58,554 nucleotides of DNA from positions 1 through 58,554 of the forward strand of contig CAJTJC010000014.1 of NCBI GenBank assembly GCA_910576655.1, in the 5' to 3' direction. Both the position numbers and the translations under genes were made by a program. The notes under the pieces are model-generated. The model was not told the DNA's origin and ran no database searches. It saw only the letters and a program-made list of their open reading frames with translations. This stretch comes from an uncultured Christensenella sp. Its GTDB lineage: Bacteria > Bacillota > Clostridia > Christensenellales > Borkfalkiaceae. Positions within the stretch are counted from its first letter, which is position 1, and every line of letters begins with the position of its first letter. Shown piece by piece: positions 43,021 through 51,443 of this stretch.

Positions 43021-44336
43021 ATAAGAAAACTCAGCCCGAACTTTTAGAGCAGGAGCCCGTCGAAGAGGTAACGCCCGTTACGGAGATACCCGTAGTAGCG
43101 GAAGTCCGGACGGCGGAGTCCGTCGAAGAGACGAACGAGACTAAAAAGCCCAATCCCGCAGTTGCGTTTTTCAAGTCCGCCGGGCTTGCGATAGCGGCTT
43201 TCTTCGTCGCAATCTGGACGCATATAAAGGACTGGTTTTATACCAAAATCATACTCAGATTCAAGGGCGACGAAGAGCACCGTTCATTCGTCCGCTGGCT
43301 TAAAGATATAGGGCTTTGGTTTAAAAAATTCCCGTCGCGGTTCGTCGCGTTTTTCAAGGGTCTGCCCGCGTTCTTTAAGGCGCTGCCCTCCAGGACCAAA
43401 GCGTGGGCAAAGTCGCTCACCAAGGAAAGCGTAAAATCGTACTTCCTCGGCACGGGCGAAAAGAAGGGCTTTTTGCAGTGCTTCGTAAGCTATTCGCTGC
43501 TTATACTTTTCGGTTTCGTTTACGTTTACCCCATACTGTATATGCTCGGCTACTCGCTTATGAGCCCTTCCGACGTAACCAACCCCATGGTAAATTATCT
43601 GCCCACGTCGCTGTACTTCCAGAACTATTCGGAAGCTTCGCGCGTGCTCAACTTCTGGAACACTCTTTTCCAGACCGTTTACGTTTCGCTTTTACCTTCT
43701 ATATTCCAGACGGTAAGCTGCTGTCTTGCGGCGTACGGACTTGCACGCTTCAACTTCCGCGGCAAAAAAGTGATATTCGCACTTATAATAATTACCTTCA
43801 TAATTCCCACCCAGCTGACAATGATGCCGCAGCTGCTCATATATTCCAAGCTGAAAATAGTAGACTCGGTATTCACGTTCATAATTCCCGCTGCCTTGGG
43901 ACAGGGCATAAAATCGGCGGTGTTCGTGCTTATATTCTATCAGTTCTTCCGCGGCATACCCGACTCTGTTGTCGAGGCGGCGAAGATAGACGGCGCAAAT
44001 TCCTTCCAGATTTTCATTCGTCTCGGACTGTCGGCGGCGAAGCCCGCGATACTGCTGTCGCTGCTTTTGTCGGTGGTGTGGTACTACAACGAAACGGTGT
44101 TGACGTCTATTTACCTCGGCGGTGCCGTTACGACGCTTCCCCTCGAGCTTGAAAAATTCGAGGCGACGTATAAAGAACTGTTCGGCGACGTCGGCGGCGC
44201 GTCGGGCAAAACCGTCAACGAGGCAATTTATATGGCTGGCACGTTGCTCAGTATTTTACCGCTTTTGGTATTCTATTTCTTCACGCAGAAGCACTTCACG
44301 GAAGGTATAGACAAGGCGGGTATAACCGGAGAATAA
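43017..44336 (+). CDS. Second sugar ABC permease, MalG type, with long N-terminal extension
   Basis: A 439-residue protein, about 150 longer than usual MalG-type permeases. Residues 1-45 are acidic (Glu, Pro, Val), 50-70 may be a membrane or amphipathic helix, and 80-145 are basic, repeating FF-K-LPS motifs. The permease core (about 155-439) has the EAA loop VEAAKIDGANSFQIFIRLGLSAAKPAILL. The extension could bind the membrane or the accessory proteins encoded beside it. Confidence 0.88.
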   Translation: MNKKTQPELLEQEPVEEVTPVTEIPVVAEVRTAESVEETNETKKPNPAVAFFKSAGLAIAAFFVAIWTHIKDWFYTKIILRFKGDEEHRSFVRWLKDIGLWFKKFPSRFVAFFKGLPAFFKALPSRTKAWAKSLTKESVKSYFLGTGEKKGFLQCFVSYSLLILFGFVYVYPILYMLGYSLMSPSDVTNPMVNYLPTSLYFQNYSEASRVLNFWNTLFQTVYVSLLPSIFQTVSCCLAAYGLARFNFRGKKVIFALIIITFIIPTQLTMMPQLLIYSKLKIVDSVFTFIIPAALGQGIKSAVFVLIFYQFFRGIPDSVVEAAKIDGANSFQIFIRLGLSAAKPAILLSLLLSVVWYYNETVLTSIYLGGAVTTLPLELEKFEATYKELFGDVGGASGKTVNEAIYMAGTLLSILPLLVFYFFTQKHFTEGIDKAGITGE

Positions 44337-44339
44337 GCT

Positions 44340-45644
44340 TTGAAAAAAATAATATCTGTAACAATTACAATCATTATGGCAATTTGCGCGCTATGCTTTA
44401 CCGCCTGCAAAAAGGACTTATACGCCGAATATAAAACGGCGATAGACGCCGAAATGCGCGGAAGCTTCGACTTCTTCTGGGAGGAGGTTTCTTTAAAAGA
44501 GCAGACCTACGGACTGATTGCCGACCGCTATCCCAACAAATCGAAAAGCGCGTCAACGGCTTCGGTCGGATACGGACTTTCGGCTTACGTAATCGGCGTC
44601 GAAGAGGGCTTCGTTACCCATGCCGAGGCGGAGGAGCGCGCCGAAAAAACGCTGCGCACGCTCGTTGCGTTGCAGCAGGACGCTGACGTCGCGCACGAAG
44701 GATTTTTGGCTCACTTCATTAATATGGACACGGGCAAGCGCGTAAGCGGCGTCGAAATATCCTCGGTGGATACCGCGATACTTCTTTGCGGCGCAATTCA
44801 CGCGGGCGAATACTTCGGGGGCGAGGTTAAAGAGCTTGCAGACGAGCTGTACGCCAACGTCAACTGGAAGGCTATCGAGCGTAAGCAGGGCAGCAAAACC
44901 TATCTTACAATGGGCTTCCACGGAGAAACGCACAACCTTCTCAGCAACTGGGACTGGTATGCCGAGCAGCTTATGATGTACGTTCTCGGCGCGGGTAGTC
45001 CCAACGAGGAATACAGGATTGACGACAAGGCGTATTACGACTTTGCGCGTAACGAAGGAAATTACGGCGATAATAAGTTTATATACAGCTGGTTCGGCAG
45101 TATATTCACCTACCAGTTCTCGCACGCCTGGATAGACTTCTCGGGCTATAAGGACAAAAACGGCACAAACTGGTACGAAAATTCGGTTGCCGCATCCAAG
45201 GCGGCGTACGAATTTTGCCGCGACAAGACGGAAATAGAAACCTTTGCAAAGGGCGGCTGGGGGCTTACCGCATGCGACACCCCCGACGGTTACAGCGGAC
45301 ATCTCGGCGCTTCGCCCCGCGGCTGGCCTGCCGATGCAAACTATTCCAAAATAGAGGGAACGGTTGCGCCGTGCGGCGCGCTCGGCTCGGTGGTGTTTAC
45401 GCCCGAAGAGAGCTTGAAAGCCCTCGAATACTATCAGACTTTAAGGCTTTTGAACGGCAAGTACGGACTTGCCGACGCATACAATCTCGACCGCGGCTGG
45501 TACGCGTCGGACTGTATCGGTATAGACAAGGGAATTACCCTTTTAATGCTTTCCAATTTCAAAAATAACGGCGTATGGGACGACGTTATGAAAAATGAAA
45601 ATATTTTGCTCGGCTTGACGAACTTAGGGTTTACGGCCGCTTAG
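44340..45644 (+). CDS. Surface GH144-like (PF10091) hydrolase lipoprotein
   Basis: A 434-residue enzyme starting at TTG 44340 behind GGAGAA. The signal peptide ends in a lipobox with Cys23, so it is tethered outside the cell. The mature part is a single (alpha/alpha)6 barrel of the glucoamylase-like PF10091 family: STASVGYGLSAYVIGVEEG, ISSVDTAILLCGAIHAGEYF, YQFSHAWIDFSG, GWGLTACDTPDGYSGH, GTVAPCGALGSVVFTPEESL, GIDKGITLLML. Characterised members of GH144 are endo-beta-1,2-glucanases. I infer that it cuts beta-1,2-glucan at the surface into importable oligomers. It pairs with a cytosolic paralog directly downstream. Confidence 0.88.
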   Translation: MKKIISVTITIIMAICALCFTACKKDLYAEYKTAIDAEMRGSFDFFWEEVSLKEQTYGLIADRYPNKSKSASTASVGYGLSAYVIGVEEGFVTHAEAEERAEKTLRTLVALQQDADVAHEGFLAHFINMDTGKRVSGVEISSVDTAILLCGAIHAGEYFGGEVKELADELYANVNWKAIERKQGSKTYLTMGFHGETHNLLSNWDWYAEQLMMYVLGAGSPNEEYRIDDKAYYDFARNEGNYGDNKFIYSWFGSIFTYQFSHAWIDFSGYKDKNGTNWYENSVAASKAAYEFCRDKTEIETFAKGGWGLTACDTPDGYSGHLGASPRGWPADANYSKIEGTVAPCGALGSVVFTPEESLKALEYYQTLRLLNGKYGLADAYNLDRGWYASDCIGIDKGITLLMLSNFKNNGVWDDVMKNENILLGLTNLGFTAA

Positions 45645-45652
45645 AGGTTAGT

Positions 45653-46840
45653 GTGGATTCAAACTTAATAGAGCGCGAAAGAAGGTTCTGCTTTGATTAT
45701 TTTTACGACAATTTCGACAAATCGCCTTTAACCTACGGACTGACGCACGACGTTTACCCCGAAAAACACAACGAATGCTCCGTAGCGGCAAGCGGATTTA
45801 TGCTTGCGGCAATGGCGGTGGGGTGCGACTTCGGCTATATATCCCGCGAAGAAGGCGAAGAGATATGTATTAAGACGCTTGAAACTCACGCAAGGTTAAA
45901 AACCGAAAAGGGTTTTTACTATCACTTTTACAAAATGACCGACGGCACGCGTTCGCGCAACAGCGAGCTTTCGATAATGGACACGGGTCTGTTTATTGCG
46001 GGCGCGCTGACGGCGGGCGCATACTTCGGCGGCAAAGCGTTAGAGCTTGCGCGCAAGCTTTACGCGGAGTGCGACTGGGAATATTTCTACTGCAAGGAAA
46101 AGAAGTATTTTTATATGGCGTCGCATTACGGCAAGGGCTTCGACGGCTACTGGGACGTATACGCCGAACAGCTTATTCTTTACTTCCTTGCCGCAGGCTC
46201 GCCTAAGGGCAGCGCAATCGCGCTCGAAGCGTATAACTCGTTTGCACGACTGAAAGGCAGCTGGGGCGACCGCGAATTTATATACAGTTGGTTCGGCAGC
46301 CTGTTCACGCACCAATTCTCGCACGCGTTTTTGGACTTTAAGGGCAAGAAAGACGCGTTCGGCGTCGACTGGTTCGAAAATACGGTACTTGCAACCGAGG
46401 CGAACCGCGCGTTCTGCCTCGACCACGCGCACTTACACGCGGGCTATAAAGAGGGTTGGGGTCTTACCTCGTGCGAGACCGAGCACGGCTATAAAGGCAG
46501 GATAGGCGCTCAGCCCAGCGGCAACGGCAACACCGAAAACCTTTCGGACGGCACCGTGCCCCCGTGCGGCGCGCTCGGTTCTATGCCGTTCACGCCCGAA
46601 ATCAGCTTAGCCGCGCTTCGGCATTATTATTCGCAGCCCCGCCTGATAGGCAAATACGGACTTGTCGACGCGTACAACGCGGACACGGGCTGGGTCAGCG
46701 ACGGCTACGTCGGTATCGATAAGGGCGTAACCCTGCTGATGCTGGCTAACTACGAAAAACAAACGGTGTGGCGCACGTTCTGTTCGCTGCCCGAGATGCA
46801 AAAAGCTTTTGAAATTTTGCAATTCAAAAAGGAGAATTAA
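45653..46840 (+). CDS. Cytosolic GH144-like (PF10091) hydrolase
   Basis: A 395-residue paralog of the preceding enzyme without a signal peptide, starting at GTG 45653 behind AGAGG. It keeps the family blocks SVAASGFMLAAMAVGCDFGYIS, LSIMDTGLFIAGALTAGAYF, HQFSHAFLDFKG, GWGLTSCETEHGYKGR, GTVPPCGALGSMPFTPEISL and GIDKGVTLLMLANY. Being intracellular, it would act on imported oligosaccharides, perhaps as an exo-acting or sophorose-releasing enzyme feeding the GH94 and GH3 enzymes. An active cytosolic member next to an extracellular one suggests division of labour by chain length. Confidence 0.88.
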   Translation: MDSNLIERERRFCFDYFYDNFDKSPLTYGLTHDVYPEKHNECSVAASGFMLAAMAVGCDFGYISREEGEEICIKTLETHARLKTEKGFYYHFYKMTDGTRSRNSELSIMDTGLFIAGALTAGAYFGGKALELARKLYAECDWEYFYCKEKKYFYMASHYGKGFDGYWDVYAEQLILYFLAAGSPKGSAIALEAYNSFARLKGSWGDREFIYSWFGSLFTHQFSHAFLDFKGKKDAFGVDWFENTVLATEANRAFCLDHAHLHAGYKEGWGLTSCETEHGYKGRIGAQPSGNGNTENLSDGTVPPCGALGSMPFTPEISLAALRHYYSQPRLIGKYGLVDAYNADTGWVSDGYVGIDKGVTLLMLANYEKQTVWRTFCSLPEMQKAFEILQFKKEN

Positions 46841-46841
46841 A

Positions 46842-47969
46842 ATGGCAAGCATATCTTTGAAAAACATTTACAAAACCTATCCCGGCGGGGTGACGGCGGT
46901 TACGGACTTCAACCTTGAAATTCACGATAAAGAGTTCGTAATTTTCGTCGGACCTTCGGGTTGCGGAAAATCCACGACGCTGAGAATGATAGCGGGTCTC
47001 GAAGAGATTTCTTCGGGCGATTTGTATATCGACGACCGCCGCGTAAACAACGTCGAGCCGAAGGACAGGGACATAGCAATGGTTTTCCAGAACTACGCGC
47101 TGTACCCGTATATGACCGTATTCGAGAATATGGCGTTCGGTCTCAGACTGCGCAAGGTTCCCAAAAAGGAAATCGAACAAAAGGTTACGCAAGCCGCAAA
47201 AATTCTCGGAATAGAGGACTACCTCAAAAGAAAGCCCAAAAACCTTTCGGGCGGACAGCGCCAGCGTGTCGCGCTCGGTCGCGCTATCGTGCGCGAACCC
47301 AAGGTTTTCCTTCTCGACGAGCCTCTTTCCAACCTCGACGCCAAGATGCGTACGCAGATGCGCACCGAAATAATAAAGCTGCATAAGGAGCTTCAGACAA
47401 CCTTCGTATACGTCACCCACGACCAGACCGAAGCCATGACCATGGGTACGCGTATCGTAGTAATGAAGGACGGACTTATTCAGCAGGTAGACACGCCCGA
47501 CAACCTTTACGAATTCCCCGTCAACAAATTCGTTGCAGGCTTTATCGGCGCGCCGCAAATGAATTTTATCGACGTAATGCTTTCGCAGGAGGAAAAGACC
47601 GACCCCGTGTACGCCAAGTTCGGCAGGAACAGCCTGCTTATAGACAAGGCTACGCAGAAGCGTATCACCTGCGAGGAGGTCAATCAGCGTCAGTTCGTTC
47701 TCGGCGTGCGTGCGGAGGACGTGTGCCTCGTTTCGGGAGCGGACAAAAAGTTCAAGGACGCTACCGTCAAGGCTACCGTTAAGGTAACCGAAAAGCTGGG
47801 CAACGAGACCCTCGTTTACTGCTCGGTAGACGGCGTAAACGGCGACGTGGTCGTCCGCGCAGGCGCGCGCTGCAACGTATTAAGCGGCGACGAAATAGAA
47901 ATCGGCTTCGACACCAAGCACGTTCAGCTCTTCGATTACGATACAGAGCAGAGCGTATTAAAGAGATAA
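46842..47969 (+). CDS. Sugar importer ATPase, MsmK/UgpC type
   Basis: A 375-residue ATPase with Walker A GPSGCGKST (about 37-45), signature LSGGQRQRVALGRAI, Walker B VFLLDEPLSNLD, switch VTHDQTEAMTMG and a C-terminal OB/TOBE regulatory domain (about 240-375). ATG 46842 follows AAGGAGAA. As the only sugar-type ATPase in the locus it probably energises both MalFG pairs, as multitask MsmK ATPases do in other Bacillota. Confidence 0.93.
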   Translation: MASISLKNIYKTYPGGVTAVTDFNLEIHDKEFVIFVGPSGCGKSTTLRMIAGLEEISSGDLYIDDRRVNNVEPKDRDIAMVFQNYALYPYMTVFENMAFGLRLRKVPKKEIEQKVTQAAKILGIEDYLKRKPKNLSGGQRQRVALGRAIVREPKVFLLDEPLSNLDAKMRTQMRTEIIKLHKELQTTFVYVTHDQTEAMTMGTRIVVMKDGLIQQVDTPDNLYEFPVNKFVAGFIGAPQMNFIDVMLSQEEKTDPVYAKFGRNSLLIDKATQKRITCEEVNQRQFVLGVRAEDVCLVSGADKKFKDATVKATVKVTEKLGNETLVYCSVDGVNGDVVVRAGARCNVLSGDEIEIGFDTKHVQLFDYDTEQSVLKR

Positions 47970-47989
47970 AAAATTTTTTGGAGGATACA

Positions 47990-49852
47990 ATGAAAAAATT
48001 ATTAGCAATTTTAGCGGCTTGCACTCTCACCGTTCCCATGTTCGCGGCTGTCGGCTGCGGCGAGGACAAGGAGGATGACAACAAGAAATCAGACACCCTC
48101 AACCTTCTCGACGGGCTTTGGGGCGTAAACGAGGACGAGGAGTCGCCCTACGTTATTTCCCAGTCCAGAGGCGAGCCTATGACGGTTACCTACGAAAAGA
48201 CGGGTAGCCAGTGGCAGTACTTCAAGCACAATATGGGCATTTACGAGGCGGCTGATTTCGCTGGCTTGAAAACTCTCGTAATCGAGGGCACGTTCACGAC
48301 CAGCAGTAACGACCCGAGGGTAACGCTTGCGTTCGAGTACGTGGGCGACCTTGCCAAGCAGGAGGTTCATTTTACTATGGACAACGCCGACGGCAGATAC
48401 GAGTGGGATATTTCTTCGCTCAATATCGATAAGGCGTCGCGTATGCTCGTATTCCTCGAAGGTAACAATGCCACGGGCTCGGGTACCTTTAAGGCGGACA
48501 AGTTCGAGATTACCAAAAACGATATAGACGAAAAATACAATATTGTCAAGACGGGACCCGAGGTAGAGGTCAACACTATCACCGCAACGAATAAGACCGC
48601 AAACGCGGGCTGGTACGATAACGGTGACGGCGTCTACACGATAACCAAGACGGGAACCGATTTCAAGGTGGATTACGATAAGAAGTCCAGCGAATGGGCT
48701 ATCATGAAGGCGCTTGTTACGGGCGCGGCTATCGACGATTTCAACAGCGTCAAGCTTACCGTTCAGGGCACCGCGGGCACCGAGCTTATGGTTAAACCCT
48801 TCGACAAGGTTGAAAGAAGATTTATCCTTACGGGCGGAGTTGACGATATAATCGTCGATATTTCGGGCGTTGCCGACGTTGACTATACAACTCAGCTTCC
48901 CATATTTATCTTCGTTGCCCCCGGCACCAAGGACGTAAAGGGCACGTTCACAATCAAGAACCTCGAATTCACTATGGACGAAATCCCCGCTCCCGAAAAA
49001 GAGGTCAACGAAATAACCGCTACCAACACCGCGGTTACCGGTTGGTACGCTCATAGAGAGGGCGACTACAAGCTTTCCGTAAATAACGACGGCTCGCTTA
49101 AAGCTACCAAAACCGCAGCGGAAATGTTCAACGGTCTTGACGTTGACGTAAAGGGCGAAGCTCTTAAAACCATGAAGGTGTTCAAGGTCGTCGTAAACGG
49201 TGATTTCAAAAACTTCAAGGTAGAGTGCGGAAACCTTCTCGAAGCCGTAGAAATCAGGGACAAGAAGGGCGACGTTGAAATCAACTGCAAGCTTAAAGAC
49301 CTTTCCGCCGTTGACTGCACGCAGCCTTTCACTATCAGAATGTTCTTCAACTGGGATGCGGAAAATAACGGCAACGGTATGAGCTATACTATCAAATCGG
49401 CTGCTTTCTCTTCTGTTTACGAGGAAGTAAACACCGTAACCGCGGACAACAAAACCGCTAACGCAGGTTGGTACGACAAGAGCCCCAACGGCGCTTATAC
49501 GATTACGGAAGGTGAGAACGGCTTCGTCGTTAATTACGACAAGAAGGGCGAGCAGTACGCTAACATGCAGGCGTTCGTAACGGGCGCGGCACTCGGCGAT
49601 ATGAAGACGGTTAAAATCACCGTTAAAGGAACTGCGGGCACGACTATTTCTCTTAAACCTTTCGATACCTGCGAAACCAAGTTCACCCTTACGGGCGGCG
49701 AGGACGTGTTCGTAGTTGATATTTCGGGCGTTACGGGCAAGGATTTTGCTTCCAAGCTTCCCGTAATTCTGTTCGTCGACATCGACAAGGCTGAGTCTAC
49801 GGGTACGCTCACCATTATGAATCTCGAATTCTCAACCGAAGCAAAAGCATAA
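47990..49852 (+). CDS. Surface lipoprotein with four tandem beta-sandwich modules
   Basis: A 620-residue lipoprotein (Cys23 in AAVGC) behind GGAGG. After an Asp/Glu/Lys linker come four modules of about 140 residues (about 35-185, 190-330, 335-470, 475-620). Modules 2 and 4 are close copies: both contain TANAGWYD, YTIT, VDYDKK or VNYDKK, FVTGAA-like, KGTAG, KPFD, LTGG and VDISGV. Module 3 is more divergent. The pattern is that of jelly-roll carbohydrate-binding modules; similar modules occur in the lipoprotein at 51.4 kb. It probably captures glycan at the surface, comparable in role to SusE/SusF. Located directly after the ATPase, before a terminator. Confidence 0.75.
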   Translation: MKKLLAILAACTLTVPMFAAVGCGEDKEDDNKKSDTLNLLDGLWGVNEDEESPYVISQSRGEPMTVTYEKTGSQWQYFKHNMGIYEAADFAGLKTLVIEGTFTTSSNDPRVTLAFEYVGDLAKQEVHFTMDNADGRYEWDISSLNIDKASRMLVFLEGNNATGSGTFKADKFEITKNDIDEKYNIVKTGPEVEVNTITATNKTANAGWYDNGDGVYTITKTGTDFKVDYDKKSSEWAIMKALVTGAAIDDFNSVKLTVQGTAGTELMVKPFDKVERRFILTGGVDDIIVDISGVADVDYTTQLPIFIFVAPGTKDVKGTFTIKNLEFTMDEIPAPEKEVNEITATNTAVTGWYAHREGDYKLSVNNDGSLKATKTAAEMFNGLDVDVKGEALKTMKVFKVVVNGDFKNFKVECGNLLEAVEIRDKKGDVEINCKLKDLSAVDCTQPFTIRMFFNWDAENNGNGMSYTIKSAAFSSVYEEVNTVTADNKTANAGWYDKSPNGAYTITEGENGFVVNYDKKGEQYANMQAFVTGAALGDMKTVKITVKGTAGTTISLKPFDTCETKFTLTGGEDVFVVDISGVTGKDFASKLPVILFVDIDKAESTGTLTIMNLEFSTEAKA

Positions 49853-49869
49853 ATTTTGCATCAGACAAC

Positions 49870-49899
49870 AAAGAGCGGCTTTTTCAAGCCGCTCTTTAT
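49870..49899 (+). terminator. Rho-independent terminator ending the long glycan operon
   Basis: AAAGAGCGGCTT/AAGCCGCTCTTT with loop TTTC, followed by ATCGTTTG. No other clear terminator exists between 31.5 kb and here. Confidence 0.75.
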
Positions 49900-49902
49900 C
49901 GT

Positions 49903-49931
49903 TTGACTTTAATTTTGCGTTTTGATATAAT
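49903..49931 (+). promoter_or_regulatory. Promoter of the membrane-protein gene
   Basis: TTGACT (49903-49908), 17-bp spacer, TATAAT (49926-49931); a short leader with GCGAGG precedes ATG 49949. Confidence 0.6.
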
Positions 49932-49948
49932 TTAAGCGAGGTTTTAAC

Positions 49949-51265
49949 ATGTCTTTTGTTGATTGGTTGAAATATTTTTTCGGTAGCTTTTTTGCGCACC
50001 GATATGCGGCGGAAAGCGAGGAGCGCGGCTTCGGCGGCGTGCTTCTGGGCTTGCTTCTCGCAATGGCTATGATTTTTGCGGGACTTTTCGGCGGCAGCGT
50101 GGCGTCGTTTCCTTCGTACTACGGTAAATCGGAGGAGTATACGGCGTTTTTATACAACGCTTTTACCGACGGCGCGGACAGGCTTAATATCGAGGTAAAG
50201 GACGGCGCGGCTTACGCGGGACTTTTCGGCGGCGAGCTTACGGACGGGTTTGTCGTAAATACCTTCGAAAACGAAGCCGACAGGCAAAAATATTCCGTCA
50301 ACGGTTACGACCTGATTATCGATACCCGCAATTCCAAAACTAACTATAACGACTTCAAGTGCGAGCATAAAAAGGGCGATATTACGCTCTCGCACGAGGA
50401 GTATCTGACCCTTCCCGAAGCGGATAAAAAGGGCTACGTCGTATATATGGACTACACCCCGAACGCGCTCGTGCTCGACGCCGAAAAGGTGGCGGGCTAC
50501 GTGCAGTGGCTTTTAACCAAGGGCAACGCCGAAGCCAAAAAGGAGTGCGAAGCTCTGCTTACGGACGGGGTTGCGCCCGAAAGCAACTATAACGCCGTTT
50601 ACGAGCTGTATTTCAAGCACTACTATCCCGAGCTTACGCGCGCCGAATCCTACGGTAAAGCGCCCACCATGCGCACCTATTACCTCAACACTTATATGCA
50701 GGCGGGCGCGGACGGCAAGCTTAAAAGCGAAAAATATCTAATCGTACTGTCGGACATTGCATTCACTTACTTTTACAGTAACGACGGCTATCTTCGCGGC
50801 ATAAGCAGCTTTTTAAGCTCGCTCGGCGACGTTTCGCTTACAAGCTCGCAGAGCGGCGAAGCGGCGCGGGCGGAGGTGGACGGCTTTTTCGTTTCCTTCA
50901 ACAACGCCTCGGCGGGTATGCTTTCCGTAAACTATCTCATTAATCTTTTAATGATACTGCTTTATTCGTCGATAGCCTGGGTAGTAATCGCGCTAATCGG
51001 CTGCGGCGTCGGCATTATGTCAAAGTGCCCCGCGGTCAAGAGCTTTATAAACAATCTCAAATCCTCTGGCTCGTTCTTCCTTATAAGCGGTCTGCTTGCG
51101 TTCGCGTTCGACTTCGGTATGTCGTTCGCTTTCACTGGCGCGCAGGTCTACTATTACGGCTTGCTGTTCTTTATCGGCGTGCTCGGGCTAAGGTCGCTGC
51201 TGCACTTCATAGTAAGCGTAAGGCGTTATAAGAAAAATCCCGCCCCCGCGGAGGAGCAGGAATAA
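49949..51265 (+). CDS. Hypothetical membrane protein
   Basis: A 438-residue protein: an N-terminal amphipathic segment, one helix at about 28-50, a large extracytoplasmic region (about 55-325) rich in Tyr, Asp and Lys, then three C-terminal helices (about 325-352, 370-393 and 398-420) and a Pro/Glu tail. The outer layout resembles DUF1189-type proteins but I see no diagnostic motif. It has its own promoter and terminator inside the glycan locus. Confidence 0.6.
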   Translation: MSFVDWLKYFFGSFFAHRYAAESEERGFGGVLLGLLLAMAMIFAGLFGGSVASFPSYYGKSEEYTAFLYNAFTDGADRLNIEVKDGAAYAGLFGGELTDGFVVNTFENEADRQKYSVNGYDLIIDTRNSKTNYNDFKCEHKKGDITLSHEEYLTLPEADKKGYVVYMDYTPNALVLDAEKVAGYVQWLLTKGNAEAKKECEALLTDGVAPESNYNAVYELYFKHYYPELTRAESYGKAPTMRTYYLNTYMQAGADGKLKSEKYLIVLSDIAFTYFYSNDGYLRGISSFLSSLGDVSLTSSQSGEAARAEVDGFFVSFNNASAGMLSVNYLINLLMILLYSSIAWVVIALIGCGVGIMSKCPAVKSFINNLKSSGSFFLISGLLAFAFDFGMSFAFTGAQVYYYGLLFFIGVLGLRSLLHFIVSVRRYKKNPAPAEEQE

Positions 51266-51271
51266 AACGAT

Positions 51272-51390
51272 AATTTTTCGAAAATTTCAGTTATACCCGT
51301 GCAAAACGCACGGGTATAACTTTATTTTGTATTTTATTTCGAAAAATACTGCATATTTAACGCCCGTTATATGGAAATTTTCGAAAATTT
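51272..51390. promoter_or_regulatory. Three CG-centred palindromic operator-like sites
   Basis: AAATTTTCGAAAATTT (51375-51390) is a perfect 16-bp palindrome ending 1 bp before the -35 box of the lipoprotein gene. AATTTTTCGAAAATTT (51272-51287) has one mismatch to it, and TTTATTTCGAAAAATA (51333-51348) is a weaker copy. A central CG in an inverted repeat is typical of LacI-family operators. The three sites are spaced about 61 and 42 bp, so looping is possible. One of the two LacI genes in the locus is the obvious candidate regulator. Confidence 0.6.
51289..51325 (+). terminator. Rho-independent terminator
   Basis: AGTTATACCCGTGC/GCACGGGTATAACT, a perfect 14-bp stem with a 5-nt loop, then TTATTTTG. 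It lies between two of the operator-like palindromes. Confidence 0.8.
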
Positions 51391-51391
51391 A

Positions 51392-51421
51392 TTGACAAGT
51401 ATCTTCCGTGTATATTATAAT
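51392..51421 (+). promoter_or_regulatory. Promoter of the InlB-repeat lipoprotein gene
   Basis: TTGACA (51392-51397), 18-bp spacer, TATAAT (51416-51421), flanked upstream by the palindrome at 51375-51390. Confidence 0.65.
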
Positions 51422-51443
51422 AAAGAAAAAAACGGAGGACAAA

